From positions 1-36,175 of the forward strand of contig JAICIE010000020.1 in the NCBI GenBank assembly GCA_025924515.1: DNA of 36,175 nucleotides. Reading direction: 5' to 3'. Position numbers and translations under genes: made by a program. The notes below the pieces were generated by a model, which was given only the letters and a program-made list of their open reading frames with translations, did not search any database and had not been told where the DNA came from. The DNA is from Jatrophihabitans sp. GTDB taxonomy: Bacteria; Actinomycetota; Actinomycetes; Mycobacteriales; Jatrophihabitantaceae. Shown here piece after piece: positions 23,952-31,945 of the stretch; the stretch's first letter is position 1; the number at the start of each line of letters is the position of its first letter.

Positions 23952-26122
23952 TGAGCAGGATCCCTGACTTTCGTGAGGCTGCCCTCGGGCCCGTGAGTGA
24001 GGACGCGCGCTCGCTTGCCACCGGGGCGACGAGCTGGGAGACCCCGGAAGGCATTCACGTCGAACCCGTCTACACGCAGGCGGACCTAGAACCGGTCGAC
24101 TTCCTGCAGACCTTGCCGGGCATCGTGCCGTTCCTGCGCGGCCCGTACCCGACGATGTACACGACCTCCCCGTGGACGGTCCGGCAGTACGCCGGGTTCT
24201 CGACTGCCGCAGAATCCAACGCCTTCTACCGGCGCAACCTCGCGATGGGACAACGGGGATTGTCCATCGCCTTCGACCTGCCCACCCACCGCGGCTACGA
24301 CAGCGACAACCCGCGGGTCATGGGCGACGTCGGCATGGCCGGTGTCGCCGTCGACTCCATTTATGACATGCGCGAGCTCTTCGACGGGATCCCTCTCGAC
24401 CGCACGAGTGTGTCGATGACCATGAACGGCGCCGTCCTGCCCGTCCTCGCGCTGTACATCGTCGCGGCCGAGGAGCAGGGCGTCACCCCGCAACAGCTCG
24501 CCGGGACCATCCAGAACGACATTCTCAAAGAATTCATGGTCCGCAACACGTACATCTATCCGCCGAAGCCGTCGATGCGGATCGTCAGCGACATTTTCGA
24601 GTACACCTCGGCGCGGATGCCGCGCTTCAACTCCATATCGATCTCCGGATATCACATCCAGGAGGCGGGGGCCACCGCCGACCTCGAACTCGCATACACG
24701 CTGGCCGACGGCGTCGAGTACGTCCGCGCCGGCCTGGACGCCGGCCTCGACATCGATGCGTTCGCGCCTCGCCTGTCGTTCTTCTGGGCCATCGGCATGA
24801 ACTTCTTCATGGAGGTCGCCAAGCTGCGAGCCGCACGGCTGCTCTGGGCGAGGCTCATGACGCCGTTCGCCCCGGCCAATCCGCGCTCGCTCGCGCTTCG
24901 TGCGCACTGTCAGACTTCCGGATGGTCGCTGACCGCGCAGGATCCCTTCAACAACGTCGTGCGTACCTGCATCGAGGCCATGGCCGCCACCCAGGGGCAC
25001 ACCCAGTCGCTGCACACGAACGCGCTCGACGAGGCGCTGGCCCTGCCGACCGACTTCTCCGCGCGGATCGCCCGCAACACCCAGCTCGTGCTGCAACTCG
25101 AGTCCGGCACCACCCGGGTCATCGACCCGTGGGGCGGTTCCTACTACGTCGAACGGCTCACGCACGACCTGGCAGCGCGGGCCTGGGGACATCTCCGCGA
25201 GGTCGAGGACGCCGGCGGCATGGCCCAGGCCATCGACGCAGGCCTGCCGAAGTTGCGCATCGAGGAGGCCGCCGCCCGCACCCAGGCCCGCATCGACTCG
25301 GGGCGGCAGCCGGTGATCGGCGTCAACAAATACCGCGTCGACAGCGCCGAGCAGCTCGACGTCCTCAGGATCGACAACTCGGCGGTCCGGGCGGAGCAGG
25401 TCGCCAAACTGCGCCGACTGCGGGAGGAGCGTGACGACCAGGCGACGCGGGCCACGCTGGAGGCGCTGACGAAGGCCGCCGCGGCGTCGCAGGACGGCAG
25501 CCGGCCGCCGGGACCCGAGCAGAACCTGCTGAAACTCGCGGTCGACGCAGCGCGCGCGAAGGCGACCGTCGGCGAGATCTCCGACGCGCTCGAGGCCGCG
25601 TACGGGCGACACGCTGCATCGGTCCGTACGATCTCCGGCGTCTACCGGGAGGAGGCCGGCGGCGTGGAACTGATCGACCACGTGCGCGCCGCCACCGCCG
25701 GCTTCGCCGACCGGCACGGGCGCCGCCCCCGCATCCTCGTCGCCAAGGTCGGTCAGGACGGGCACGACCGGGGCCAGAAGGTCGTCGCCACCGCGTTCGC
25801 CGACCTCGGCTTCGACGTCGACGTCGGGCCGCTGTTCCAGACTCCTGCCGAAGTAGCCCGGCAGGCCGTGGAGGCCGACGTGCACGTGGTTGGCGTCAAC
25901 TCCCTCGCCGCCGGGCATTTGACGCTGGTGCCGCAGCTGCGCGACGAGCTCGCTCGCCAGGGACGGCCAGACATCCTGATAGTCGTCGGAGGCGTCATCC
26001 CGCCACAGGATTTCGAGCCGCTGCACGCCGCCGGAGCGGTCGCGATCTTTCCGCCGGGAACGGTGATCGCCGAGTCGGCGCTGCAACTGCTGCAGGCGCT
26101 CGACCGGCACCTGTCGGTCTGA
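23951..26122 (+). CDS. mutB: Methylmalonyl-CoA mutase large (alpha) subunit
   Basis: A 723-residue catalytic subunit: adenosylcobalamin-dependent interconversion of (R)-methylmalonyl-CoA and succinyl-CoA, linking propionyl-CoA to the TCA cycle. Substrate-barrel motifs are [45 protein letters not shown] with His235, and [12 protein letters not shown]...[11 protein letters not shown]. The C-terminal cobalamin domain (about 590-720) has [10 protein letters not shown] with the lower axial ligand His605, plus the [10 protein letters not shown] and VGGVIPP motifs. The ATG at 23951 overlaps the mutA stop. A GTG one codon earlier is possible. Confidence 0.97.
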   Translation: MSRIPDFREAALGPVSEDARSLATGATSWETPEGIHVEPVYTQADLEPVDFLQTLPGIVPFLRGPYPTMYTTSPWTVRQYAGFSTAAESNAFYRRNLAMGQRGLSIAFDLPTHRGYDSDNPRVMGDVGMAGVAVDSIYDMRELFDGIPLDRTSVSMTMNGAVLPVLALYIVAAEEQGVTPQQLAGTIQNDILKEFMVRNTYIYPPKPSMRIVSDIFEYTSARMPRFNSISISGYHIQEAGATADLELAYTLADGVEYVRAGLDAGLDIDAFAPRLSFFWAIGMNFFMEVAKLRAARLLWARLMTPFAPANPRSLALRAHCQTSGWSLTAQDPFNNVVRTCIEAMAATQGHTQSLHTNALDEALALPTDFSARIARNTQLVLQLESGTTRVIDPWGGSYYVERLTHDLAARAWGHLREVEDAGGMAQAIDAGLPKLRIEEAAARTQARIDSGRQPVIGVNKYRVDSAEQLDVLRIDNSAVRAEQVAKLRRLREERDDQATRATLEALTKAAAASQDGSRPPGPEQNLLKLAVDAARAKATVGEISDALEAAYGRHAASVRTISGVYREEAGGVELIDHVRAATAGFADRHGRRPRILVAKVGQDGHDRGQKVVATAFADLGFDVDVGPLFQTPAEVARQAVEADVHVVGVNSLAAGHLTLVPQLRDELARQGRPDILIVVGGVIPPQDFEPLHAAGAVAIFPPGTVIAESALQLLQALDRHLSV

Positions 26123-27087
26123 TGGAGCTGGTCGACGGCGTGCTCTCGGGCAACCGCGCCGCCCTCGCCCGTGCGATCACGCTCGTCGAGTCCAGGCGCG
26201 CCGACCACCGCGAGCGCGCCCAGCAATTGCTGGTGGAGCTGTTGCCGCGCACCGGAAAGTCGATGCGGGTGGGGGTCACCGGGGTCCCCGGCGTGGGCAA
26301 GTCGACGTTCATCGACCGGGTCGGCAGCGAACTCACCGGGCAGGGCTCCCGCGTCGCCGTGCTGGCGGTCGACCCGTCGTCGAGCCGCAGCGGCGGCAGC
26401 ATCCTCGGGGACAAGACCCGGATGGTCCGGCTGGCCGCGAGCGAGAACGCGTTCGTGCGGCCGTCGCCGAGCGCCGGCACGCTCGGCGGCGTGGCCAAGG
26501 CCACCCGGGAAACGATGCTGCTCATGGAGGCGGCCGGCTTCGACGTCGTCCTCGTGGAAACGGTCGGCGTAGGGCAGTCCGAGTACGTCGTCGCCGAGAT
26601 GGTCGACACCTTCCTGTACCTGACCTTGGCGCGGACCGGCGACTCGCTGCAGGGGATCAAGCGCGGGATCCTGGAGCTTGCCGACGTGATCGGGGTGAAC
26701 AAGGCCGACGGCGACTCGGTCGACGAAGCGCGCCGGGCGGCACAGGACCTCTCCGCTGCCCTCCGGCTGCTGCGCGGGGCCGCCGGCGGGTGGCAGGCGC
26801 CGGTCGTGCCGTGCAGCGCGGTCACGGAGGGCGGGCTCGGGCGGGTCTGGCACCACGTCGAGCGGCACCGGGACTGGTTGCGGCACGAGAGGCGGCTCGA
26901 GGACAAGCGCCGGCAGCAGCTGGTGCAGTGGACGCGCGCGCTGGTGCGCGAGCGGCTGCTGGCCCGGCTCGACGACCCGAAGGTCAGGTCCGTCGCCGCG
27001 GATGCCGAGCGGCACGTGCTCGACGAGACGATGACGCCTGCCCAGGCCGCCGACCGCATTCTCGAGGCGCTCGAGCGGCCCTCGTAG
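26122..27087 (+). CDS. meaB: Methylmalonyl-CoA mutase-associated GTPase chaperone
   Basis: A 321-residue G3E-family P-loop GTPase (MeaB/ArgK/MMAA), which gates loading and repair of adenosylcobalamin on the mutase. Walker A is GVPGVGKST (54-62), followed by VLAVDPSSSRSGGSILGDKTRM, the Walker B/switch VLVETVGVGQSE, and the guanine-specificity motif NKAD in VIGVNKADGDS. The C-terminal helical arm used for dimerisation is present. The ATG shares a base with the mutB stop (TGATG), so coupling is direct and equimolar translation is likely. Confidence 0.96.
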   Translation: MELVDGVLSGNRAALARAITLVESRRADHRERAQQLLVELLPRTGKSMRVGVTGVPGVGKSTFIDRVGSELTGQGSRVAVLAVDPSSSRSGGSILGDKTRMVRLAASENAFVRPSPSAGTLGGVAKATRETMLLMEAAGFDVVLVETVGVGQSEYVVAEMVDTFLYLTLARTGDSLQGIKRGILELADVIGVNKADGDSVDEARRAAQDLSAALRLLRGAAGGWQAPVVPCSAVTEGGLGRVWHHVERHRDWLRHERRLEDKRRQQLVQWTRALVRERLLARLDDPKVRSVAADAERHVLDETMTPAQAADRILEALERPS

Positions 27088-27090
27088 GTT
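27085..27090 (+). promoter_or_regulatory. Putative leaderless -10 of the MFS transporter gene
   Basis: TAGGTT begins with the meaB stop codon TAG and ends 6 bases before the GTG at 27097. The first three bases are fixed by the stop codon, so the match is less telling than at other genes. Confidence 0.35.
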
Positions 27091-27096
27091 GACCGG

Positions 27097-28398
27097 GTGA
27101 GCGAGGACGCCGACATTGCCGAGGCAGTGCCGGACGAACCCGAGATCGCGGTGGCGCCGGAGCGCGCACGCTCGCTGCGGAGCTTGCTCGTGCGGCACGC
27201 CGTCGACACCCGGCCGCTCTCGATCCGGCCGTACCGCCGGCTGCTGATCGGGCAGGGCACCTCCTTCATCGGCTCCATGCTCACGCAGGTCGCCGTGCCG
27301 GTGCAGGTGTACGCCCTGAGTCGCTCGTCGCTCTACGTCGGCCTCGTCGGGATGGCAGGGCTGGTCCCGATCGTGCTGTTCGGGCTGTACGGCGGAGCGA
27401 TCGCCGACGCGGTCGACCGGCGCGTGCTCTATCTGCTCGCCTCGATAGGCACCTGGGGCGTCACTCTGGCGCTGCTCGCCCAGACGCTGCTGTCCGTGGA
27501 CAGCGTGCCGCTGATCCTCGTGCTGGTCGCGGTGCAGTCCGCGGCCTTCGCGATCGCGTCGTCGGCGCGCGGCGCGATCATCCCGCGGATCGTGCCGATC
27601 GAGCTGGTCCCGGCCGCGAACACCCTCAACTTCACCGTCGGCAACGTCGGGCAGGTGGTCGGCCCGCTGATCGCCGGCGTGCTCGTCGGCCAGTCGCACG
27701 GTTTCGCCTACGCGTACGGGATAGACGCCGTGCTGTTCACCGCGGCGCTGTACTCGGCGCTTCGGCTGCCGGCGATCCCGCCCGACCACGCGGTCGCCAA
27801 CCCGGGGCTGCGCGCGGTCGGCGAGGGCTTGCGCTTCATCGCCACCCGCCCCGTCCTCGTCATGTCGTTCCTGGTGGACATCTGCGCGATGGTGCTCGCC
27901 ATGCCGCGCGCGCTGTTCCCGCAGGTCGCCGCCGAGCGATTCCACGGCGCGGTGGGTCCGCTGTACTCCTCGATAGCGATCGGCTCCGTGGTCGCCGGAC
28001 TGTCGAGCGGCTGGATCGGCCGGGTGCGTCGGCAGGGACGGGCGTTGACGTTCGCGATCGTCGGGTGGGGCGCGGCCGTCGCGTTGTCCGGGGTAGCCCG
28101 GCAGCTGTGGCTGGTGGTCGTCCTGCTCGCCGTCGCGGGAGGCGCCGACCTGATCAGCGCGGTGTATCGGCAGACGATCTTGCAGACCTACGCGCCGGAC
28201 GAGATGCGCGGACGGATGCAGGGCGTCTTCATCGCGGTCGTCGCCGGCGGGCCGCGGCTCGGCGACCTGCGTGCCGGCGCCACGGCCGCGGTGACCGGGA
28301 CGATGGTCTCCTGGACCGCCGGAGGAATCGCCTGCATGGGCGCGGTCCTGATGGCCGGCCTGTTGGTCCGGCCGTTCTGGAACTACCGGTCGCAGTAA
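27097..28398 (+). CDS. MFS transporter (EntS-like exporter family)
   Basis: A 433-residue major facilitator with a 45-residue acidic/basic cytoplasmic N-terminus and about 12 hydrophobic segments. The QGTSFIGSMLTQVAVPVQVYALS first helix, the GGAIADAVDRR loop motif (motif A-like) after helix 2 and the RQTILQTYAPDEMRGRMQGVF loop are typical of the EntS/DHA3-type exporter group. Substrate unknown. GTG start 9 bases after meaB; it could be read from the meaB transcript or from its own promoter. Confidence 0.9.
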   Translation: MSEDADIAEAVPDEPEIAVAPERARSLRSLLVRHAVDTRPLSIRPYRRLLIGQGTSFIGSMLTQVAVPVQVYALSRSSLYVGLVGMAGLVPIVLFGLYGGAIADAVDRRVLYLLASIGTWGVTLALLAQTLLSVDSVPLILVLVAVQSAAFAIASSARGAIIPRIVPIELVPAANTLNFTVGNVGQVVGPLIAGVLVGQSHGFAYAYGIDAVLFTAALYSALRLPAIPPDHAVANPGLRAVGEGLRFIATRPVLVMSFLVDICAMVLAMPRALFPQVAAERFHGAVGPLYSSIAIGSVVAGLSSGWIGRVRRQGRALTFAIVGWGAAVALSGVARQLWLVVVLLAVAGGADLISAVYRQTILQTYAPDEMRGRMQGVFIAVVAGGPRLGDLRAGATAAVTGTMVSWTAGGIACMGAVLMAGLLVRPFWNYRSQ

Positions 28399-28401
28399 CG
28401 T
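28396..28401 (+). promoter_or_regulatory. Putative leaderless -10 of the epimerase gene
   Basis: TAACGT begins with the stop codon of the MFS gene and ends 7 bases before the ATG at 28409. No ribosome binding site is present. Confidence 0.4.
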
Positions 28402-28408
28402 CCGAAGC

Positions 28409-29296
28409 ATGGCTTTGACGGGCAAGCAGTTCACCATCACCGCGGGCTCACACGAGGCGACGATCGTCGAGGTCGGCGCGGGACTGCGTCGCTACACGGC
28501 CGAGGGGGCCGAAGTGACGTTCGCGTACGGCGAGGACGAACTGCCGCCGTGGGCGTGCGGATCGGTGCTCGTGCCGTGGCCGAACCGGCTGCGCGACGGG
28601 CGCTACCGATTCCACGACCACGACTACCAGGTTCCGATCACCGAGCCCGCCACGAACAGCGCCAACCACGGTCTGGCGAGGTGGGTCCGGTGGCGGCTCG
28701 TCGGACGCGAGGAGGCGTCGGTGACGCTGGCCTGCGAGGTCGTGCCGCAGTCCGGATGGCCGTTCGAGCTGGACGTCTTCGTCACCTATTCGGTCGACGC
28801 GGACCTGGGGCTGAGCGTCACCGCCGGCGCGCGGAACCGCGGACAAGGCGCTGTGCCGTTCGGCATGGGCTTCCACCCGTACCTGTCGCCGCGCGGCGCG
28901 CGGCTCGACGATCTGCTGTTGACCGTTCCGGCAGCGCAGCACCTGCTGGTCGACGACCAGCAGGTTCCGGTGGGCGCCGAACCGGTCGACGGCACACCGT
29001 ACGACTTCCGCACCGGGCGGAAATTGGGTGAGCAGCGACTCGACGACGGGTTCGCCGCGGTGGACAGTCCCGGCGTCGTCGAGGTGCGCGGGCCGAACGG
29101 CGGCGCTCGGCTGCATTACGACGAGTCATTCCGCTTCCTGCAGGTCTTCACGAAGGACGACTTGACCGGAGGACGTCCCGGGGTGGCCGTGGAGCCGATG
29201 ACCTGCCCGGCGAACGCGCTGAACTCGGGCGAGGGCGTGATCGTGCTGGAGCCGGGGGAGTCGTGGTCCGGGCTCTGGGGGATCCGGCCGGTGTGA
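28409..29296 (+). CDS. Aldose 1-epimerase family protein
   Basis: A 295-residue galactose mutarotase-like enzyme that interconverts alpha and beta anomers of aldoses. Motifs are PWPNRLRDGRY (56-66; sugar-contacting Asn59, Arg60), NSANHGL with His87, GMGFHPY with His156 (general acid) and VAVEPMTCPANALN with Glu261 (general base). All catalytic positions are present. Sugar specificity cannot be read off. Short 10-base gap after the MFS gene; convergent with the photolyase gene across a hairpin. Confidence 0.93.
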   Translation: MALTGKQFTITAGSHEATIVEVGAGLRRYTAEGAEVTFAYGEDELPPWACGSVLVPWPNRLRDGRYRFHDHDYQVPITEPATNSANHGLARWVRWRLVGREEASVTLACEVVPQSGWPFELDVFVTYSVDADLGLSVTAGARNRGQGAVPFGMGFHPYLSPRGARLDDLLLTVPAAQHLLVDDQQVPVGAEPVDGTPYDFRTGRKLGEQRLDDGFAAVDSPGVVEVRGPNGGARLHYDESFRFLQVFTKDDLTGGRPGVAVEPMTCPANALNSGEGVIVLEPGESWSGLWGIRPV

Positions 29297-29336
29297 CGGC
29301 GTGCTGCGCCACCTGTATCGATGCTGCAGGCGCCTT

Positions 29337-29364
29337 GTCCGGGTGCGAGTCGGCACCGCCGGAC
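29337..29364. terminator. Hairpin between convergent epimerase and photolyase genes
   Basis: GTCCGGGTGC (29337-29346) pairs with GCAC (29353-29356) and CCGGAC (29359-29364), with a 2-base bulge and a 6-base loop. It lies in the 75-base gap between two convergent stop codons, which suits a bidirectional terminator. There is no T-tract. Confidence 0.5.
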
Positions 29365-29371
29365 ATCGCGA

Positions 29372-30715
29372 TCAGAGCCGCACTGCCTCATAGTCGGCCA
29401 GCGCCCTGCGGCGCTCGGTCGCGTGGTCGACCATCCGCTCCGGATATCCCTCCGGCACGCCGTCAGGTAGGTCCCACGGCGTATGCACCATGGGTCCCTC
29501 GACTCCGCGCAGCTCCGGCACGAACCGGCGCACGTAGTCCCCGTTCGGGTCGAACTTCGTCCCCTGCGTCACCGGGTTGAAGATCCGGAAGAACGGGGCC
29601 GGATCGGTGCCGCTGCCGGCGACCCACTGCCAACCGTGATTGTTGCTGGCCAGGTCGCCGTCGACGAGGTGCTGCATGAAATGTCGAGCGCCGGCCCGCC
29701 AGTCGATGTGCAGGTCCTTCACCAGGAACGACGCGACGATCATCCGGACGCGATTGTGCACCCAGGCCTGTCGTCGGAGCTGGCGCATACCCGCGTCGAC
29801 GATCGGATAACCGGTCCGTCCTTCTTTCCATTTCTCGAAGCTCTCGGAGGCCGACGGCGAGTAGGTCATGCGCTCGAGTTCGGGACGAAAATACTCCCGG
29901 GCGCTGCCCGGAAAATGGAACAGCACGGATGCATAGAACTCGCGCCACGCCAATTCCCGGCGAAACGCGTCGTCGGCCGGGCCGAGGCTCGCGAGCAACG
30001 TGCGCGGATGGATATTCCCGTACTTGAGATACACCGACATCCGTGAGGTGCCGTCCTGGTCAGGGCGGTTGCGGCGATCGGCGTAACCGGCGAGCCGATC
30101 GTCCCGATACTCCCGCCACCGGGCCAGCGCGGCCGCCTCTCCCGCCGCCGGGAGCTCGAGCTCGGGGGGCAGGGCAGGATCGTTCGGGACGCCGGTGTCG
30201 GGGACATCGGTCACCCATTCGGTCTGAGCCGCGATCGAACCCGCCGCGGCAGGCCAGCCGTGTTCGCACCAGGCCCGGTAGAACGGCGAGAACACTGAGA
30301 ACGGCGTGCCGTCGCGCTTGACGATCCGACCTGGGCGAACGGCGTACGGCGATCCGGTACGCACCAGCGGGACGGCACCGAGTGCGTCGTCGACCGCGTC
30401 GTCGCGGCGGCGGCCGTACGGACCGAAGTCCGCGCTGACGTGCACCGACGAGGCGCTCGTTTCGCGCGCCAGCCGAGGCACGACGCTGACCGGGTCGCCC
30501 CGGCGCACGACGAGGCGACCGCCGACCTGCCGAAGGTCGGTGTCGAGAGCGCGCAGCGACCGGTAGAGGTACGCCAGGCGCGGGGCACCGGACGGCTTGC
30601 GCAGGAGGTCGTCGAGGACGAACAGGGCCAGTACCGGACCGTCCGCGGCCGCGGCGTGCAACGACGGAAGATCGCCCAGGCGCAGGTCACGGCGGAACCA
30701 CAGGATCGAGGTCAC
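29372..30715 (-). CDS. phr: Deoxyribodipyrimidine photolyase (cryptochrome/photolyase family)
   Basis: A 447-residue light-dependent DNA repair flavoprotein. The N-terminal antenna domain begins ILWFRRDLRLGD (4-15). The C-terminal FAD domain has TSRMSVYLKYGNIHPR, WREFYASVLFHFP, RTGYPIVDAGMRQL, WVHNRVRMIVASFLVKDLHIDW and DLASNNHGWQWVAGSGTDPAPFFRIFNPV, all hallmark segments of class I CPD photolyases. The GTG at 30715 starts the conserved strand; the frame upstream runs antisense to the next gene. CAGACT lies 6 bases before it (a weak leaderless -10). Divergent from the DUF5709-like gene with 55 bases between starts. Confidence 0.94.
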   Translation of the reverse strand: MTSILWFRRDLRLGDLPSLHAAAADGPVLALFVLDDLLRKPSGAPRLAYLYRSLRALDTDLRQVGGRLVVRRGDPVSVVPRLARETSASSVHVSADFGPYGRRRDDAVDDALGAVPLVRTGSPYAVRPGRIVKRDGTPFSVFSPFYRAWCEHGWPAAAGSIAAQTEWVTDVPDTGVPNDPALPPELELPAAGEAAALARWREYRDDRLAGYADRRNRPDQDGTSRMSVYLKYGNIHPRTLLASLGPADDAFRRELAWREFYASVLFHFPGSAREYFRPELERMTYSPSASESFEKWKEGRTGYPIVDAGMRQLRRQAWVHNRVRMIVASFLVKDLHIDWRAGARHFMQHLVDGDLASNNHGWQWVAGSGTDPAPFFRIFNPVTQGTKFDPNGDYVRRFVPELRGVEGPMVHTPWDLPDGVPEGYPERMVDHATERRRALADYEAVRL

Positions 30716-30770
30716 CGCGGGAGTCTGCCCCGTCGTGAGCGCTGTGGCACCGTCGGGAAGGCTTGTCCGC

Positions 30771-31211
30771 ATGAGTGACACGGGAAGCTTCGGAGATTCC
30801 GTATATGAGCACGGGGAGGCGGTCGAGGACGCGGAGAACCTCGATCCTGTCGAGAACCTGACAGGCGACGACCCGGACGAGATCATGCAGACGAGCTACG
30901 TCCCGCCGCACCGCGAGCCGTACAACCTGCGGCACGCGCCCACCCCGGCGGAGGAGGCCGCGGGTCCGTCCCTCGACGAGCGGCTCTCGGAGGAGGTCCC
31001 GGACGTCTCCGACCAGGGTGAGGACTTCACCGACCCCGATCCCCGCGCAGGACGGTTGGTGTCCCCGGACGGCGGTGCGGAGATCGACACGGAGAAGGAC
31101 GAGATCGCCGAGGACGTCGGACCGGCCGGATACGCGTCGTCCGCGGAAGAGGCCGCCGTCCACATCATCGGCGAGGACCGGGTGGGCGACGGGCTGGTCG
31201 GAGACCAGTAG
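30771..31211 (+). CDS. Acidic DUF5709-like protein
   Basis: A 146-residue, strongly acidic soluble protein. It resembles DUF5709 of actinobacteria: an IMQTSYVPPHREPYNL segment, PSLDERLSEEVPDV, GRLVSPD, DTEKDEIAEDVG and a terminal SSAEEAAVHII. There is no signal, membrane segment or cysteine. The function of the family is not established as far as I know. The ATG at 30771 is preceded by GGGAAGG about 9 bases away. The stop is 2 bases before the following MBL-fold gene, so they are one unit. Confidence 0.85.
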   Translation: MSDTGSFGDSVYEHGEAVEDAENLDPVENLTGDDPDEIMQTSYVPPHREPYNLRHAPTPAEEAAGPSLDERLSEEVPDVSDQGEDFTDPDPRAGRLVSPDGGAEIDTEKDEIAEDVGPAGYASSAEEAAVHIIGEDRVGDGLVGDQ

Positions 31212-31213
31212 AG

Positions 31214-31855
31214 GTGGATCTCACCAAGTTCGGGCACTCCTGCGTGCGGCTCACCGAGGACGGACGCACGCTCGTTGTCGATCCCGGGATCTTCAGCGAC
31301 GCGGCGGCGGCGCTCGAGAACGCGGACGCCGTCCTCATCACCCACGAACACGCCGACCACCTGGACGCCGAGGCCGTCCGCGCGGCCGCAGCGCACAGCT
31401 CAGACCTGCGGATCTTCGCCCCCGCAGCGGTAGCGCAAACGCTCAGCGACCTCGGCGACCAGGTGCGCGCGGTGGATCCTGGGCAGACGTTCGGAGCCGG
31501 TGGTTTCGCGGTGCGCACGTTCGGGGGACAGCACGCCCTCATCCATCCGGCAATCCCGATCGTCGCCAATCTCGGCTACCTCATCGACGAAGCGGTGTAC
31601 CACCCGGGCGACTCGTTCACCGTCCCGCCCGTGCCGGTCCGGACGCTGCTGCTGCCGACCGCCGCGCCGTGGTCGAAGGCCGCGGAGGTCATCGACTTCG
31701 CGGTCGCCGTGCGCGCTCCCCAGGTCCTGCAGATCCACGACGCCCTGATCACCGACGCCTACGCGTCCATCGTGGAAGGTCATCTCGACCGCATCGCCGG
31801 CCCCTTCGGCGTGACGTTCTCGCACTGGGCGGTGGGCGAGGCAGTTCCCGTTTGA
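31214..31855 (+). CDS. UlaG-like metallo-beta-lactamase-fold hydrolase
   Basis: A 213-residue MBL-fold protein starting KFGHSCVRL, as in UlaG/YtkL-type hydrolases. The metal motif is THEHADH (His44, His46, Asp48, His49); GGQHALIHP, YHPGDSF and a late LQIHD supply further ligands. The GTG at 31214 sits 2 bases after the DUF5709-like stop, with a GGAG inside that gene. The substrate is unknown; the family includes lactonases and phosphodiesterases. It is a different branch from the MBL protein at the start of the window. Confidence 0.9.
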   Translation: MDLTKFGHSCVRLTEDGRTLVVDPGIFSDAAAALENADAVLITHEHADHLDAEAVRAAAAHSSDLRIFAPAAVAQTLSDLGDQVRAVDPGQTFGAGGFAVRTFGGQHALIHPAIPIVANLGYLIDEAVYHPGDSFTVPPVPVRTLLLPTAAPWSKAAEVIDFAVAVRAPQVLQIHDALITDAYASIVEGHLDRIAGPFGVTFSHWAVGEAVPV

Positions 31856-31945
31856 GCGCTCGCCGCTGCGCGGCAAGGGCAGTTGCGACTGTGCGGCCTC
31901 ACGGACGACGACGTGCTGTCCGAACTTCGGCAGCGCGGCCAGCAG

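Noticed and set aside
24086-26110. A 674-codon open frame on the minus strand
   Set aside because: Antisense shadow of mutB, with the same low-complexity composition and no start signal.
25753-28440. An 895-codon open frame on the minus strand
   Set aside because: It is antisense to mutB, meaB and the MFS gene. Its translation is Arg/Asp/His/Gln-rich with no domain, the usual shadow of high-GC coding DNA.
31856-31945. Terminator or small gene between the UlaG-like and amylase genes
   Set aside because: Only weak stems are visible (GCCGC/GCGGC at 31862-31874; a 6-bp stem 31938-31954 spanning the amylase stop), and the short open frame at 31883 has no start signal.
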